NCBI RefSeq assembly: GCF_947507565.1
Contig: NC_089178.1
Location: 682,001-746,000 of the forward strand
DNA length: 64,000 bases
From: Oscarella lobularis
Lineage: Eukaryota > Porifera > Homoscleromorpha > Homosclerophorida > Oscarellidae
Direction: 5' to 3'
Of the stretch, positions 11,049-21,115 are shown in pieces. The first letter of the stretch is position 1. Every line of letters begins with the position of its first letter. The translations under genes and the position numbers were made by a program. The notes under the pieces were generated by a model. It searched no databases, had not been told where the DNA came from, and saw only the letters and a list, made by a program, of their open reading frames with translations.

Positions 11049-12654
11049 ATGAGCCTTTCTCTCTTGGCACCATTTGGCGGGCCTAACTCAATCTCAATGT
11101 TTTACCCAACAGGAACCGAAAATTTTCAAGTTGACAGCAGTCCAGGAATGATCAACGTTGCTGAAGTGCACGGTCCTGCTGCTGCCAGCGAGCCCATCAC
11201 TTCCACGCAATTGATTGATGAGATCCTGGCCGTGGAAGATGGTGCGCACTCCTCTGAAAAGTGCGATTTGGGATGGTCTCAGAGTATCCCAATTCCTGCA
11301 CCCCAACCGCAACCGGCAGCAGTTCTGTATGCACAATCTGCACCATTGCCACCAATGGAATCAATCATTGCGTCAATTGCAAGCAGTCTCGCCCAAAGTT
11401 GCCCTCCTGCCTACTCTCTGACGCCCACACATCAAGTCCCCAATGAAAATCGTTCGTGGAGGCAGCGAACCGACTCCTTTACCTCAGTGATACCGGACGA
11501 CATATCAACGGTGACGTCTTCTTCCTTGGAGGAGACTTTCAGTCCTTTGGAAGAGTTTTGCTCCTCGGAAGCGTTTGCATTTGCTGCCAGTCAAGTCGCC
11601 GCCCCAGCAACCCAGAGCTGTGATTCAACTGCAGTGACTCTTGCTGGAGCTTCTCCACCAACTGTTCCTGACAACGCTGACCCGCTTCTTTTCGACGAAT
11701 TATTTATCGGTGCCATGTTTCCCGTGGACTCTCTTGTGAAAGTGAAGCCTGAGCTGCTCTCTCCGCCGCCCCAGCTGCAAAGAAGCTATGAATCTCACCT
11801 GAATTTCATGCCTCCTTCAACTGGCGATACTTCTATTACAATATCAAGACAGCCTCCCACAGTAAAACATGCAAAAGACGGATTTCCAATTTTGATCTCC
11901 TTTCTTTTAAAAGGTGTACAGAGCAAGATACCGGACAGAAACAGCTGAAACCAATAAAGGACAGCTGAGAGATCAAGAAAAGGAGCCAGTTTCTATTGGG
12001 GTAGGCTTGATTGGTTTACCTCTAGGTGACGCAAAGCTAAATGCTTTTTCTCTTGTGTTACCAGATGGAGAGCGTTCCTGAATATTGCGGCGATCTTTCA
12101 GTAAAAATGACCGTAGTAACGAATCGAGGACAGCCTCACCCGACGATGACGCCCTTCTGCTTTGGAAAAACGATGCCAAAAGACTGGAAAGCAAATAAAG
12201 AAGAGAAATCGGTTACAACGACTTTGGAAAAGAAGGAGAATTACTTCAAAAGGTAAATATTTACCTGAATAGTTAAAAGACCCTTTTATTTATAATTTGT
12301 CTCGCAAGGATGTCGTTCTTGGCTATTGCCCGTCAAAAATCTGACAACGTGGACACTGGGAAATATCAGCACAACGAGCTAAACAGCTTCAAGATTCAGT
12401 TTGAAGTGCAGATACCAACTGCAGGTGGAAGCTACAAGAAAGTCACGCAGACCACGAGGCCAGTGCAAGCCGGTAAAACCTCTTTCACGACCCAAACTGT
12501 GCACGAGCTAAAACCAGTTTCTCTTACAGTGTGCCCAAACAAGATGACGCGTTTGAGGAAGATGTGGAAGGGAGAACTGGAAAGTCCGACGAAAAGAATC
12601 CAGAGCCCGTCTAAAAACTTTGAAAGTCGAGTGAAAAGAATCAAGTTTAACTGA
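11049..12654 (+). CDS. unrecognised protein, low-complexity N-half and compact basic C-half
   Basis: I do not recognise this gene. The first exon starts at 11049 in good context (ACAATG) and encodes nearly 300 residues rich in Ser, Pro, Ala, Thr, Glu, resembling a transactivation region (for example DELFIGAMFPVDSLVKVKPE). Two further coding blocks follow. One runs from about 12061 to 12254 (MESVPEYCGDLSVKMTVVTN...). The other runs from about 12310 to the stop at 12654; it contains FKIQFEVQIPTAGGSYKKV and ends in a Lys/Arg-rich, possibly nuclear-localising tail (SPTKRIQSPSKNF, RVKRIKFN). The join between the blocks around 12254/12310 is clean (phase 2). The join from exon 1 is uncertain: the donor at 11913 is out of phase with the 12061 acceptor and an earlier one near 11861 would fit. 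A nuclear regulator is a guess from composition only. Confidence 0.5.
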
Positions 12655-12847
12655 ATAAACAACGCCTTTTTTGTAGAGTATTACCCTTCAGCTTGCTGTA
12701 GTTTAGTTCGCTTTGCTATTCCCCTTCTACGTGACACAGTCCGTAGCAGCAGCACAACAGTGAAATGCTGCTTGTTTTTAGCCTTTTTTACCTCTCAAGT
12801 TTGTTTCTACATATTTGTATCTTTTATAAAATACACTTATCCACTTA

Positions 12848-15698
12848 TCATATGCTGGCCGACAAATTGGGATTTTTATGAAAAGCGCTCTTTAGTCGCT
12901 GCCTACGATTCGGCAGGAAAGGTGGCCTCACGACGGAGACCAAATCGTTTAGGAGAATAGTAGGATGATCGGCGACAGCCTCGACCAATTCACCGTACGT
13001 CCTGATCAGAGAGTCAACCGACTTGGCCGGCAACGCTCGCGACTGAAAGCGAAATCCGCCGCCGAGGCCATCATTTTCCGTATTCTCCCACAGAACAAGC
13101 TGAAACCGGCATCACAGTCACCCGCTCGATCGCCCGCTTGTGCACTTTGCTCACCTCAAGTTCACTTTTATCCAGTCGTCCATTCAGGGGACTCAAATAG
13201 CAACTCGAGCCCATTCTAGCGAGTCCTTGACCGGAAACGCCGACGGCCGTTTCAGCAAAATAGAACCCATCTGGATTGGCAACTTGGTCGACGTCACGAC
13301 GACTCAGATAGACGAACCGAACCGGAAGAGATTGCGGAACATCGACCTAAAACAAAGAAACAATAGATAATAGCAGAAAGCGAAAGAAGACAGTTCGGGT
13401 TCGGTCGCTTACGTCAGACGCGACGCTAGCAAACGGAAAATGAACCTGCTGATGCAATCCCTTCACCGTCTTCGCCAACAAGTTAACAAGGTCGACGAAA
13501 GTGCGACAGACGGATAGATTGACTCGAATAAAAGCGTCTGAAAATATTTATTCGTGTATGAGACGAGATTCCCTCCCACGTATAGTCTGCTTACCGTTTG
13601 TCAACGGGCCAAATAGTTCGTCGGCGTCTCCGTTCGCAAAGCGTCGAACGGAGAGCTCGGCGCCGACGAGAAAATGTCCCGAACCGGGCGGCGACAGCGT
13701 CATCAGCTTCATTTCGCGCGTACGGGCCGACATCAAACTCGTTCGTCGATTTCGCGCCGACTTCTGTCGTCCTCCGACGGCCGACGATCGACGATGAGTC
13801 GTTCCGCTCGTCGCGTCGAAAACCGAATCGTGATAGGCGACGTGCGGCGGTTGATTGCCGTTCCAGCCGCGACAGCAGCGTCCCAATAGAACGGCGTAGC
13901 AACCGAGACACATGAAGTAGAGAAGATCGGCACGATCGACGTCCGGACACAGAGACGACGACGACGACAACGTCTGAAGAAAACACTCGCCAACCAACTC
14001 GTCAATCTAAAAAATAATAATTAATTAAAAAATATTTTTGCCGGTGGTTCGACATACTTTCAAAAATTTGAATATTTTGTCCTGACATTCGAGCCCCTTT
14101 TTGGGCTTCCACGTCGAACTGGTCGACGCCGTTGCAGCGTCTTTCAAATGTTTCGGTAATTTGACGTGCGGTACGGGCTTCTGTCGAAGCTCGCCCTTGT
14201 GATTTCGAACCGTCTTCGTCGCCGCCGCCTGCCAAAGGCTCCACAGTCGCTCCTTCGAGTACTCCGCACCCACGTCGGCTTCTCTCAAGCCCACCTGTCG
14301 AAACGTCAGTCGGCACGACGTCGAGACGTCTGTCGAGATGTCGTTCTCATCCGGGGACTCAAATCGAGTTGGCGCGACGAGAAAATTTCGCGACCACTTC
14401 TGCGCGAGAGCGTTGCGACTTCGCGTTGCGACGGCGGATCGTTCTTCGCGTCCGTACGCCGTCACTACTTGACGGACGAATAGCGACGCCGACCAGAAGT
14501 CGGCGACGACGCGCGGAAAACTGAATGCGAGCACGTGATCGAAAGGTCCGCGCGTAAAAAGTCGCACGCGAAATAGATAAGTTTTGGACGTTACTTTCGC
14601 TTGCCGCGCTTCCTCCTCTCCCTCGCCGCGCTTTATTAGATCGGCTACGTCGTCGGAAATTGTCTCCGTGGGAATGGAGAAGAGTCTATGCTGTTCGTGA
14701 CGTAGAACGTCTTCGGGAGAATGCCGGCTGACTGAACGTGCCTCGAAGTCGACGCCCATTCGTCCTTCAGTCATTAGGTAATAAATCATAGCTCGCACTT
14801 ATGGACTACTGTACCGGAAGGTATTTGGACGAATAGATGATCTTTGGCTCGAAGAAATCGTGCTTTGAGAAGGGGATGAAGAAGGGCGACCCGATGCAAG
14901 GCGCGCTTAACGAAACCGGCGTCAAGCGGACCGTGAACGGAAAAGAGACGGACGAGATTGTCGGCGCGCGTGGAACGACCGCGCGCGTCGACGTCTTCGA
15001 GTGCCGTCTCGTGATCGAGAAAGGCGTGCCATTGGAAGATGGTCGCCGGAAACGGCGCGTGCGGATTTCCGATGGGCGGAAATGCGACGAGGTCCGAGCG
15101 AGAGGGCACGACGAGCGGCTGAAAAGGGAAGAAAGTTTGATTACGTTAGGTGCGTGGGAGGGGCAGGAAAAGGCGGAGCTTTTGCACTAATAGAATTGTG
15201 ATTTTTGGGTCTGATAGCACACCTCGCGAGCTTGACATTTACCTCTTCCTCGACCTCTTCCTCTTCTTCCTCTTCGGATTCTTCCGATTCGCTGTCCTTC
15301 TTCGCTTCGTGGCGATCGATCGGTGGCAAAAGGCTGCCGACCGATTCTTCAACACTGTTTTCTTCCTTGAGCGAGGCTAGTTTTTGAGTCCGCCTTTCCG
15401 CCGGCAGCTTTTTACGATCGATCATTGTTCGCGTCTCTCGCAACGGGGCGTGGCTACGACTTGTTCTCGGCGGGTCTGTTCTCGGTACGGACGGGACGAA
15501 GGGATGGAGAGCCGTTACCGGCTGAGTTACCTCCAATCCGCCTACGTTTCCCTTCGTTGATAGTGGATGGCGTATCGTCGGGAGCGAAGACTTCTTATTT
15601 CTCGTCGTTTGACCGCTAGATTCTCCAAGTGAGCGGAAAGGCATTTCCAAGTGACGAAACCGAGACGAGGCGTCGGAATTCCTGATCGTACGGCTCAT
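12848..15698 (-). CDS. stand-alone condensation-domain (NRPS C-like) protein, catalytic motif degenerate
   Basis: Seven exons fit in phase: 15243-15698, 14815-15118, 14058-14764, 13595-14006, 13413-13537, 13155-13346, 12848-13099; 815 aa. Exon 1 is disordered, basic then ending in a Glu/Ser run (ESEESEEEEEEEVEEE). The rest follows the condensation/acyltransferase fold. It has a first core (FSVHGPLDAGFVKRALHRVA, then LLHPLLKARF), VDFEARSVSRHSPEDVLRHE, the floor-loop motif LFGPLTN with following strand FIRVNLSV, FPFASV, and a C-terminal VDSLIRTYGELVEAVADHP. Where active enzymes have HHxxxDG the sequence reads SFPRVVADFWS, so both His are lost and only the Asp remains. It probably does not catalyse amide or ester formation the usual way. 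There are no adenylation or carrier domains nearby. It is head-to-head with the ZIP gene, with 100 bp between start codons. Confidence 0.68.
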
Positions 15699-15742
15699 TT
15701 TAGCCGGTTGTTTGTTGTAAACATCGTCTAGCGCGCAGCGGA

Positions 15743-15748
15743 CACGTG
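15743..15748. promoter_or_regulatory. E-box CACGTG in divergent promoter
   Basis: It lies in the 100-bp interval between the start codons of the condensation-domain gene (15698, minus) and the ZIP gene (15799, plus). A bHLH-type site is possible. The hexamer also occurs in coding DNA of this window, so specificity is unproven. Confidence 0.35.
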
Positions 15749-15798
15749 CTTCGTTGTCCGGGATCCTACGGGACATCGTAGAAACTTTTACGACCGAA

Positions 15799-17533
15799 AT
15801 GAAGCCGAGAACGGTTTTCATCGTTGTTTTACTGCTTGCTGGATACTTTGTAAAGTCGACTGATGGCCACAATGAGGGCGATGAAGTAGGAGACGGCGTT
15901 CGGAACGAGAATGACGTGACTCGCGAGGATCCGGTCGAGATTCCAAAAGATTTAGACCAAGAAGGAAAAGAATCGCCGGAAAAAGTTGCCGAGGACTTGT
16001 CTCACGAGCACAGTGAAGAGGCGTATCAACGCGGAAAGGAAAAATGGTACAAACCCCCGGCTGAAGACATAGTACATCACGACCACTCTCATCACGATCA
16101 TGCTAATCACGGTCACGATCATCACGACCATGGTCATGATCATCATCACGACCATGGTCACGATCATCATCATCACGATCATGCACATCATGATCATGGC
16201 CATCATCATCATCATGGTCATGATCACCATCACCATGATGAGCATAGTGAAGAAGCTTACCAGCAAGGAAAAGAAAAGTGGTATAAGCCACCTGAGACAA
16301 CGGAAGAAGCGGTGGCAGAAGAGCACCCGCAAGGCACTACCCACGATCACGATGAGCAAGAAGGATCTCATCACCGTCACGTTGAAACGCCAGAACACAG
16401 TCATGGTCATAAGCATGACCATAAACACGATCATGACCATCATCATCATGGTCATCACCATCACGATAACATTCGCACCATTAAGTCCAAGCGAGAACGT
16501 GAACTCGAGCGCGCTACGTGGGCAACGTGGTGGCAAGCTTTGGCTGCGACGATTCTCATTAGCGCTGCTCCGTATTTTATTCTCTACTTTATTCCCATTG
16601 AAGCCAACACGAGTGAACACAAGTCCTTGCTCAAGTTGCTGCTGAGCTTTGCATCCGGCGGCCTACTCGGTGACGCCTTTCTTCATCTGATTCCGCACGC
16701 TGTTTCACCGCACAGTCACGGTGAACATGATCACCATCATCATGACCATGGTCACGATCATGGTCATGACCATGGACATGGTCTCAGCATAGGACTTTGG
16801 ATTCTTGCCGGGATCGTTGCTTTTCTTGCCGTGGAGAAGTTCGTTCGACATGTGAAAGGAGGCCACAGCCATAGCCACGGTCACTCTCACACCTCCACCG
16901 AAGAGACGAAGAAAAAGAAAGAGAAGGGAAACGGAGATAAAAAGGAGGATGAAGATCAAGGTCAGATTCAGCGTTCTCTATGAGAGTCAAGCAGTGAGTG
17001 TGATCTTTTACTTTAGCTGCCGCGAGTGACATCAAAGTGTCTGGCTATTTGAATTTAGCGGCCGATTGCGCGCACAACTTCACCGACGGCTTGGCCATCG
17101 GGGCCTCGTTCTTGGTCAGCCAGAATCTTGGCATCATCACCACATTTACCATTCTATTCCATGAAGTTCCTCACGAAATTGGCGACTTTGCCATTCTCAT
17201 TCAATCAGGTAAGAGAGAGATTATTTATGACCAAAAGACCTGATATGGTCTTTGTGTGAAGGTTGCTCTAAACGAAAGGCAATGTACCTCCAGTTGCTAA
17301 CGGCAACAGGTGCTCTAGCTGGCACGCTCTGCGGTCTTCTTGCTGAGAACATCGGCGTTGCTGCGTCGAGCTGGATTTTGCCTTTTACTGCTGGGGGTTT
17401 TATCTACATTGCGACTGTATCTGTCATTCCTGATCTGCTGGAGGAGGACTCTGGTTTCAAGCAGTCAATGAAAGAGATAGGAGCTCTTCTTTTTGGTGTG
17501 CTTATGATGGTAATCATGTGCTATATTGAGTAG
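15799..17533 (+). CDS. SLC39A7: ZIP7/KE4-like zinc transporter (SLC39 LIV-1 subfamily)
   Basis: Moves zinc into the cytosol, in the family usually from ER/Golgi. Three exons: 15799-16960, 17017-17208, 17262-17533; 541 aa. A signal peptide ([20 protein letters not shown]) leads into a very long His/Asp/Gly-rich lumenal region (residues about 90-230, many HDH and HHHH runs). The helix [16 protein letters not shown], a second His-rich loop, and [20 protein letters not shown] follow. The LIV-1 signature [13 protein letters not shown] supplies metal-binding His and Glu. The C-terminal helices end at MMVIMCYIE. Start 15799 was preferred over an in-frame ATG at 15754 because it begins the signal peptide directly. 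ZIP7 rather than ZIP13 is suggested by the extended His-rich N-terminus and the QSGCSK segment. Confidence 0.92.
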
Positions 17534-17636
17534 CGAGAACGGTGTGAGAACTTTGATTGTGACGCGGAAAAGTCAGTTCGTTTCTAAAAAAATAATAAAT
17601 TCGTTCCTGCGTTCGTTGGCTGGCGAAAGTTCCCGT

Positions 17637-19207
17637 ATGGGCGAGTCCCTACGCATAGAAAGCAAAATGACTGCAAAAGTGAGCGACGATGACCTGAAAG
17701 AAATAAATAAGAAGGCGATCGTGAAAATGAACGATCTTTTGGCGAAAACAATGGACTGCACGAAGTATTTTCCTTACCTGCGCTCGAGATCGATTTTGGA
17801 CGCCGACGACTGCGAGGAAATTGAAGCAGAACGAACCCGCAGAAAGAAAACATTCAAATTTCTTGCCGTGCTCGAAGAAAAGTCCAATTACAATCTCGAA
17901 ACAGTGAAGAGGCTTATTGAAGCGGTCAGCCAAGATTACACTGTCCCCGGATTGAGAGATCGAATGATTGACATTTTTGCTGACGCGAGAAAGGATTACT
18001 TGAAAAAACAGGGTAGGAGAATGGGAAACAGTAGTTTAATTGGAAAATCTAGATAATCTCATGTCTTTGATAACTAATTGCCTGCAGAATATTTGGAACT
18101 GGTAACCGTACTACGTACTACGTGCGGGGTTTATAGTTTGACTGTGCACCTAAAAAACGTCTGTATCTCTTTCTGTGTCAAAGGTAAATGTGAGGAGGAG
18201 GAGAAGGAGGAGGAAGGAGAGAAGAAGGCTCTTGGTGAGGCACAAGCGGATGACGTTGGACCTCTTCCATCTCCACCACCGGCGTCGTCATCACGTAAAC
18301 CACCGCCGCCAAATCAGCACAATACCAAGCGACAGCCGTCTTCGGCTCAACATCCTCCTCGTCGACTTTGTCAGCCTGTTGATGACCAAGCTCGAAGTAG
18401 GCGAGGCATTGCACGTCATTTCTTTGAGACTGCATGTTTTTTTGTGAAAGTTGATTTACCGAGCCAGTCATCTGAGGACGAAACTCGACAAAGTTATATG
18501 CGTGAGGCACATGGCATTATTCCTCATGTTTTGTACTTTTTTTTTCAGCTTGTGTAGATGGGACTGAACAGTTTGACTCGTCAGGTCCTCTGCCTCCAAC
18601 AGCTGCTAATGCTATGTCAGCAGGAACGGGCACATCTACGGCTAGGGAAGGCGTAGGAGGAGAAACTTCTTTGACTACTGACAACTCATCACTGCATTCT
18701 GGCAGTCAAACTCCTACAACGTTCTCAGACGTTACTGGTTAGCTGGTTCTTGAATTTTTATTTGTGCTTCACTGCTTGTTGGTATAGGGTATTCTTCTTT
18801 GGCTTTGGTAGTTCCAAGAGGAGGAGGTAAAATTGCATGTATTATGTGAAACGAGAAGTCTGACTGAAGCATTTAGGGTCAATGAAAGAACAGGGTATGG
18901 CAAGTTCGTTTCATCACTAATTTTCATCTCTATGGAATCTAGCTGCCACGCCCGAGGAAGGCAAGAAGGACCCTACTTTTGAGGAAGAACATCTGGAAAA
19001 GAACAGAGAGAAGCTAAGAAAGAAAAGTGGTACTCCAGACGTCACGGGTTCGTTTTCTATCATCTAAATCAATCTGACTTGAGTTTTCTTTTAGAAAAGA
19101 AGGGGAAGGATTCCGGGATGTTTCATGGTCCAACAAGCTCTGGTCCAACAAGCTCTGGTCCAACAAGCTCTGGACCAACAAGCTCACTACTGGTACAACA
19201 AGATTAA
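17637..19207 (+). CDS. CARD protein with long disordered tail and GPTSS repeats
   Basis: The N-terminal ~95 residues form a CARD-like helical domain (LLAKTMDCTKYFPYLRSRSI, LDADDCEEIEAERTRR, KTFKFLAVLEEKS). An intron, 18011-18182, is followed by an acidic run (KCEEEEKEEEGEKK) and Pro/Ser-rich sequence. Small phase-1 exons then continue at about 18558, 18789, 18880 and 18943, ending in four GPTSS repeats and a stop at 19205-19207. All joins keep phase 1. CARDs assemble homotypically into apoptotic or inflammatory scaffolds; the partner here is unknown. The start is either 17637 or the next Met at 17667. It lies upstream of a second CARD gene, so local duplication of the CARD exon is likely. Confidence 0.72.
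19128..19187 (+). repeat. 15-bp coding tandem repeat (GPTSS)n
   Basis: Four consecutive near-identical GGTCCAACAAGCTCT units in the last exon of the CARD gene, encoding GPTSS four times. The last unit differs by one synonymous base (GGA for GGT) and another at its end. Confidence 0.85.
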
Positions 19208-19428
19208 TTAATTAATTAAATAGTGATTGAAGGGCTAAGCTTGAAAATTGCAGCCGTTCTTCTCGTTCGGCGCCAAGCAGAAGTTTTTGCAAAACGAAAC
19301 TTCCTGATTGCAATTTATTAGTTATTATTAGTTATTATTAGTTACGTAAGAATGATTTTGTGCGATAATTATTTACACAGTGCGCGCGCGCTTGTTTGCA
19401 ACTCGTAGAGATTCTCGTAAGAGACTGT

Positions 19429-20429
19429 ATGGACTCGTATCATCGCCTCCTCCTGCGTGCGAATAGGGTTCGTCTAGTCAAAGACATGTTTCCCGATCGG
19501 GTTGTGTCCAAAATGCGCGGCGGACTGTTGAACGAAGCCGATTGCGAAGCAATCGTTTCGAGAACGACGGCGAAAGCTCAGGCAGAGGAGTTACTGACGA
19601 TTCTTCCGCGAAAAGGTCCCAAAGCGTTCGGCGAGTTCGTCAAGGCACTTCGCGACGTGCAGAGTCATCTCGCCGAGCCGTTTCTCGCCGCTGCCGGACT
19701 ATCGGAATCGAGTAAGGCAGCGTCGATCTGAGAAGCAATCTCGACGGAAATCGGTTATTTGCAGACGACGAGGCGTCGCGTGAAGGCGCTGGAAGAGTTA
19801 ATCCGACCGATTTGGTGACGATGCTTCCCTCGGACGTCGAATCGAGACTGCACGCTCTGCTAGATGCCGAGAACGTGCTGGGAGACAACTGGGAAAGGTA
19901 GAGTCTGAGAGATGCACGATGACCACTGGTTGACGGCACATTGTTACGTGACACAGTGGAGGAGAATAGGAGTTCTTAGTGGTATCCCTGGTGGTATGTT
20001 CTTGTTCTATTTGTGCAGTGGAACCTTTGAAATACGCAAAAGTCACATCAGTAGGTTATTCTGTTCGCTAAACAGAGATACTGTGTAGTTACTACTGCTA
20101 CATGTTTAAAGTGCCATCGTTGATTCTAGAAAATAGACTATTTTTATTAGTTGAGGGACGTTCTTCCAAGAAGACCCCGTTTTTCATCCGCTTTCTATTG
20201 TTGCAGGGTCTACACGGAAGTCGGTCTTCCTCTCGATCGACTCCCCAAGGTAAAGGAATCGACGAGTCCAACAGGCACGACTCTTCGCCTGTGGCACGGA
20301 CGACAGGCAAGCCGAGCAAACGTGCACACACTCGTCGACATCCTAAGACGCATACCACGACTCGACGTCGTCGAAATGCTACAAGACGCAATGACTAAAA
20401 CTCCCAAATCAAATGTACTTAAGAAGTAG
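19429..20429 (+). CDS. CRADD: RAIDD/CRADD-like adaptor: N-terminal CARD, C-terminal Death domain
   Basis: Three exons, 19429-19711, 19765-19897 and 20207-20429, give 212 aa, close to the ~200 aa of vertebrate CRADD. Residues 1-90 are a CARD (GGLLNEADCEAIVSRTT, AEELLTILPRKGPKAFGEFV). Residues about 125-205 look like a Death domain (LGDNWERVYTEVGLPLDRLP, TLRLWHGRQ, NVHTLVDILRRIPRLDVVEML). CARD then Death in one short protein is the layout of RAIDD, which links PIDD to caspase-2 in vertebrates. The domain order and length are seen; the PIDDosome role is inferred. It could be another CARD-Death adaptor of independent origin. It is flanked by two other CARD genes. Confidence 0.75.
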
Positions 20430-20545
20430 CCGCGTAGAAAAGAAAAACGAAAAAGTTTATTATGTTAATTAAAAAGCCGGAGTGCGGGGTGGAGCCTTCA
20501 CTATATCCCTACATTTATGATAATAATGTGCGCAAGTGCGTTTCT

Positions 20546-20975
20546 CTAGTGTTCTCGAAGACGATTGGCTGCTTCGACCGCTTTTTTGGCCTCTGCGAAA
20601 CGACAAAAATAGACACAGAAGACATTTAGATAATCGTTTACCTCGCTCTTGAGTGTAGTCCGCTTTGAGGCGATCGTACTCGGCGACGAGGCGTTCGGCT
20701 AAAAAGCTCTGCGTTTTGCCGTTGTGAAGAGCGCGACAGAATTCCTCGAACGCTTTCGCGCCGCGACGCGAGATCATGTCGATTAGCGTTTGTCCGCGCG
20801 TCGTTCGTACGGCTATGTGGCGCAGGAGGTCTTCGTCGTCTTCGTCGATAATTCGCTCTTGACGTAAATAGGCGAAGTAACGATTCGGCTCCAGATCGTT
20901 GGCCAATTTCATTCGCAAATTAGTCAGAGTCCTTTTTTGAAGCATTTCGATTTCTTCAGACGTCAATTTCGCCAT
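20546..20975 (-). CDS. small CARD-only protein
   Basis: Two exons, 20642-20975 and 20546-20592, phase 1; 126 aa. Nearly the whole length is a CARD: MAKLTSEEIEMLQKRTLTNL, RIIDEDDEDLLRHIAVRTTR, TLIDMISRRGAKAFEEFCRA. A short helical tail follows (FLAERLVAEYDRLKADYTQE, then AKKAVEAANRLREH). CARD-only proteins usually act as decoys or nucleators for CARD-containing adaptors or caspases. It lies tail-to-tail with the RAIDD-like gene, and the ISRRGAKAFEEF segment parallels LPRKGPKAFGEF there. Related origin is likely; specific function unknown. Confidence 0.78.
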
Positions 20976-21115
20976 CCCAAAAGCATTCGAAGAGCATCCG
21001 AGAAAAATCCGAAGAAGAGGTCTGGAAGCGCGCGCTAGAGAGATCTCGAAAATGCAAGCAAGTAAGCAAGGAACTTTCTGTCGGTTTCCGGGACCCCTAC
21101 ACAAATCGTCCCATT

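Noticed and set aside
13548-13997. several overlapping Arg/Ser-rich frames on both strands
   Set aside because: Only the minus-strand frame fits the condensation-domain order and splice phases; the others are shadows.
15952-16620. 222-codon minus-strand frame rich in Met/Val/Thr
   Set aside because: Complement of the His-rich ZIP region; the pattern follows from CAT repeats.
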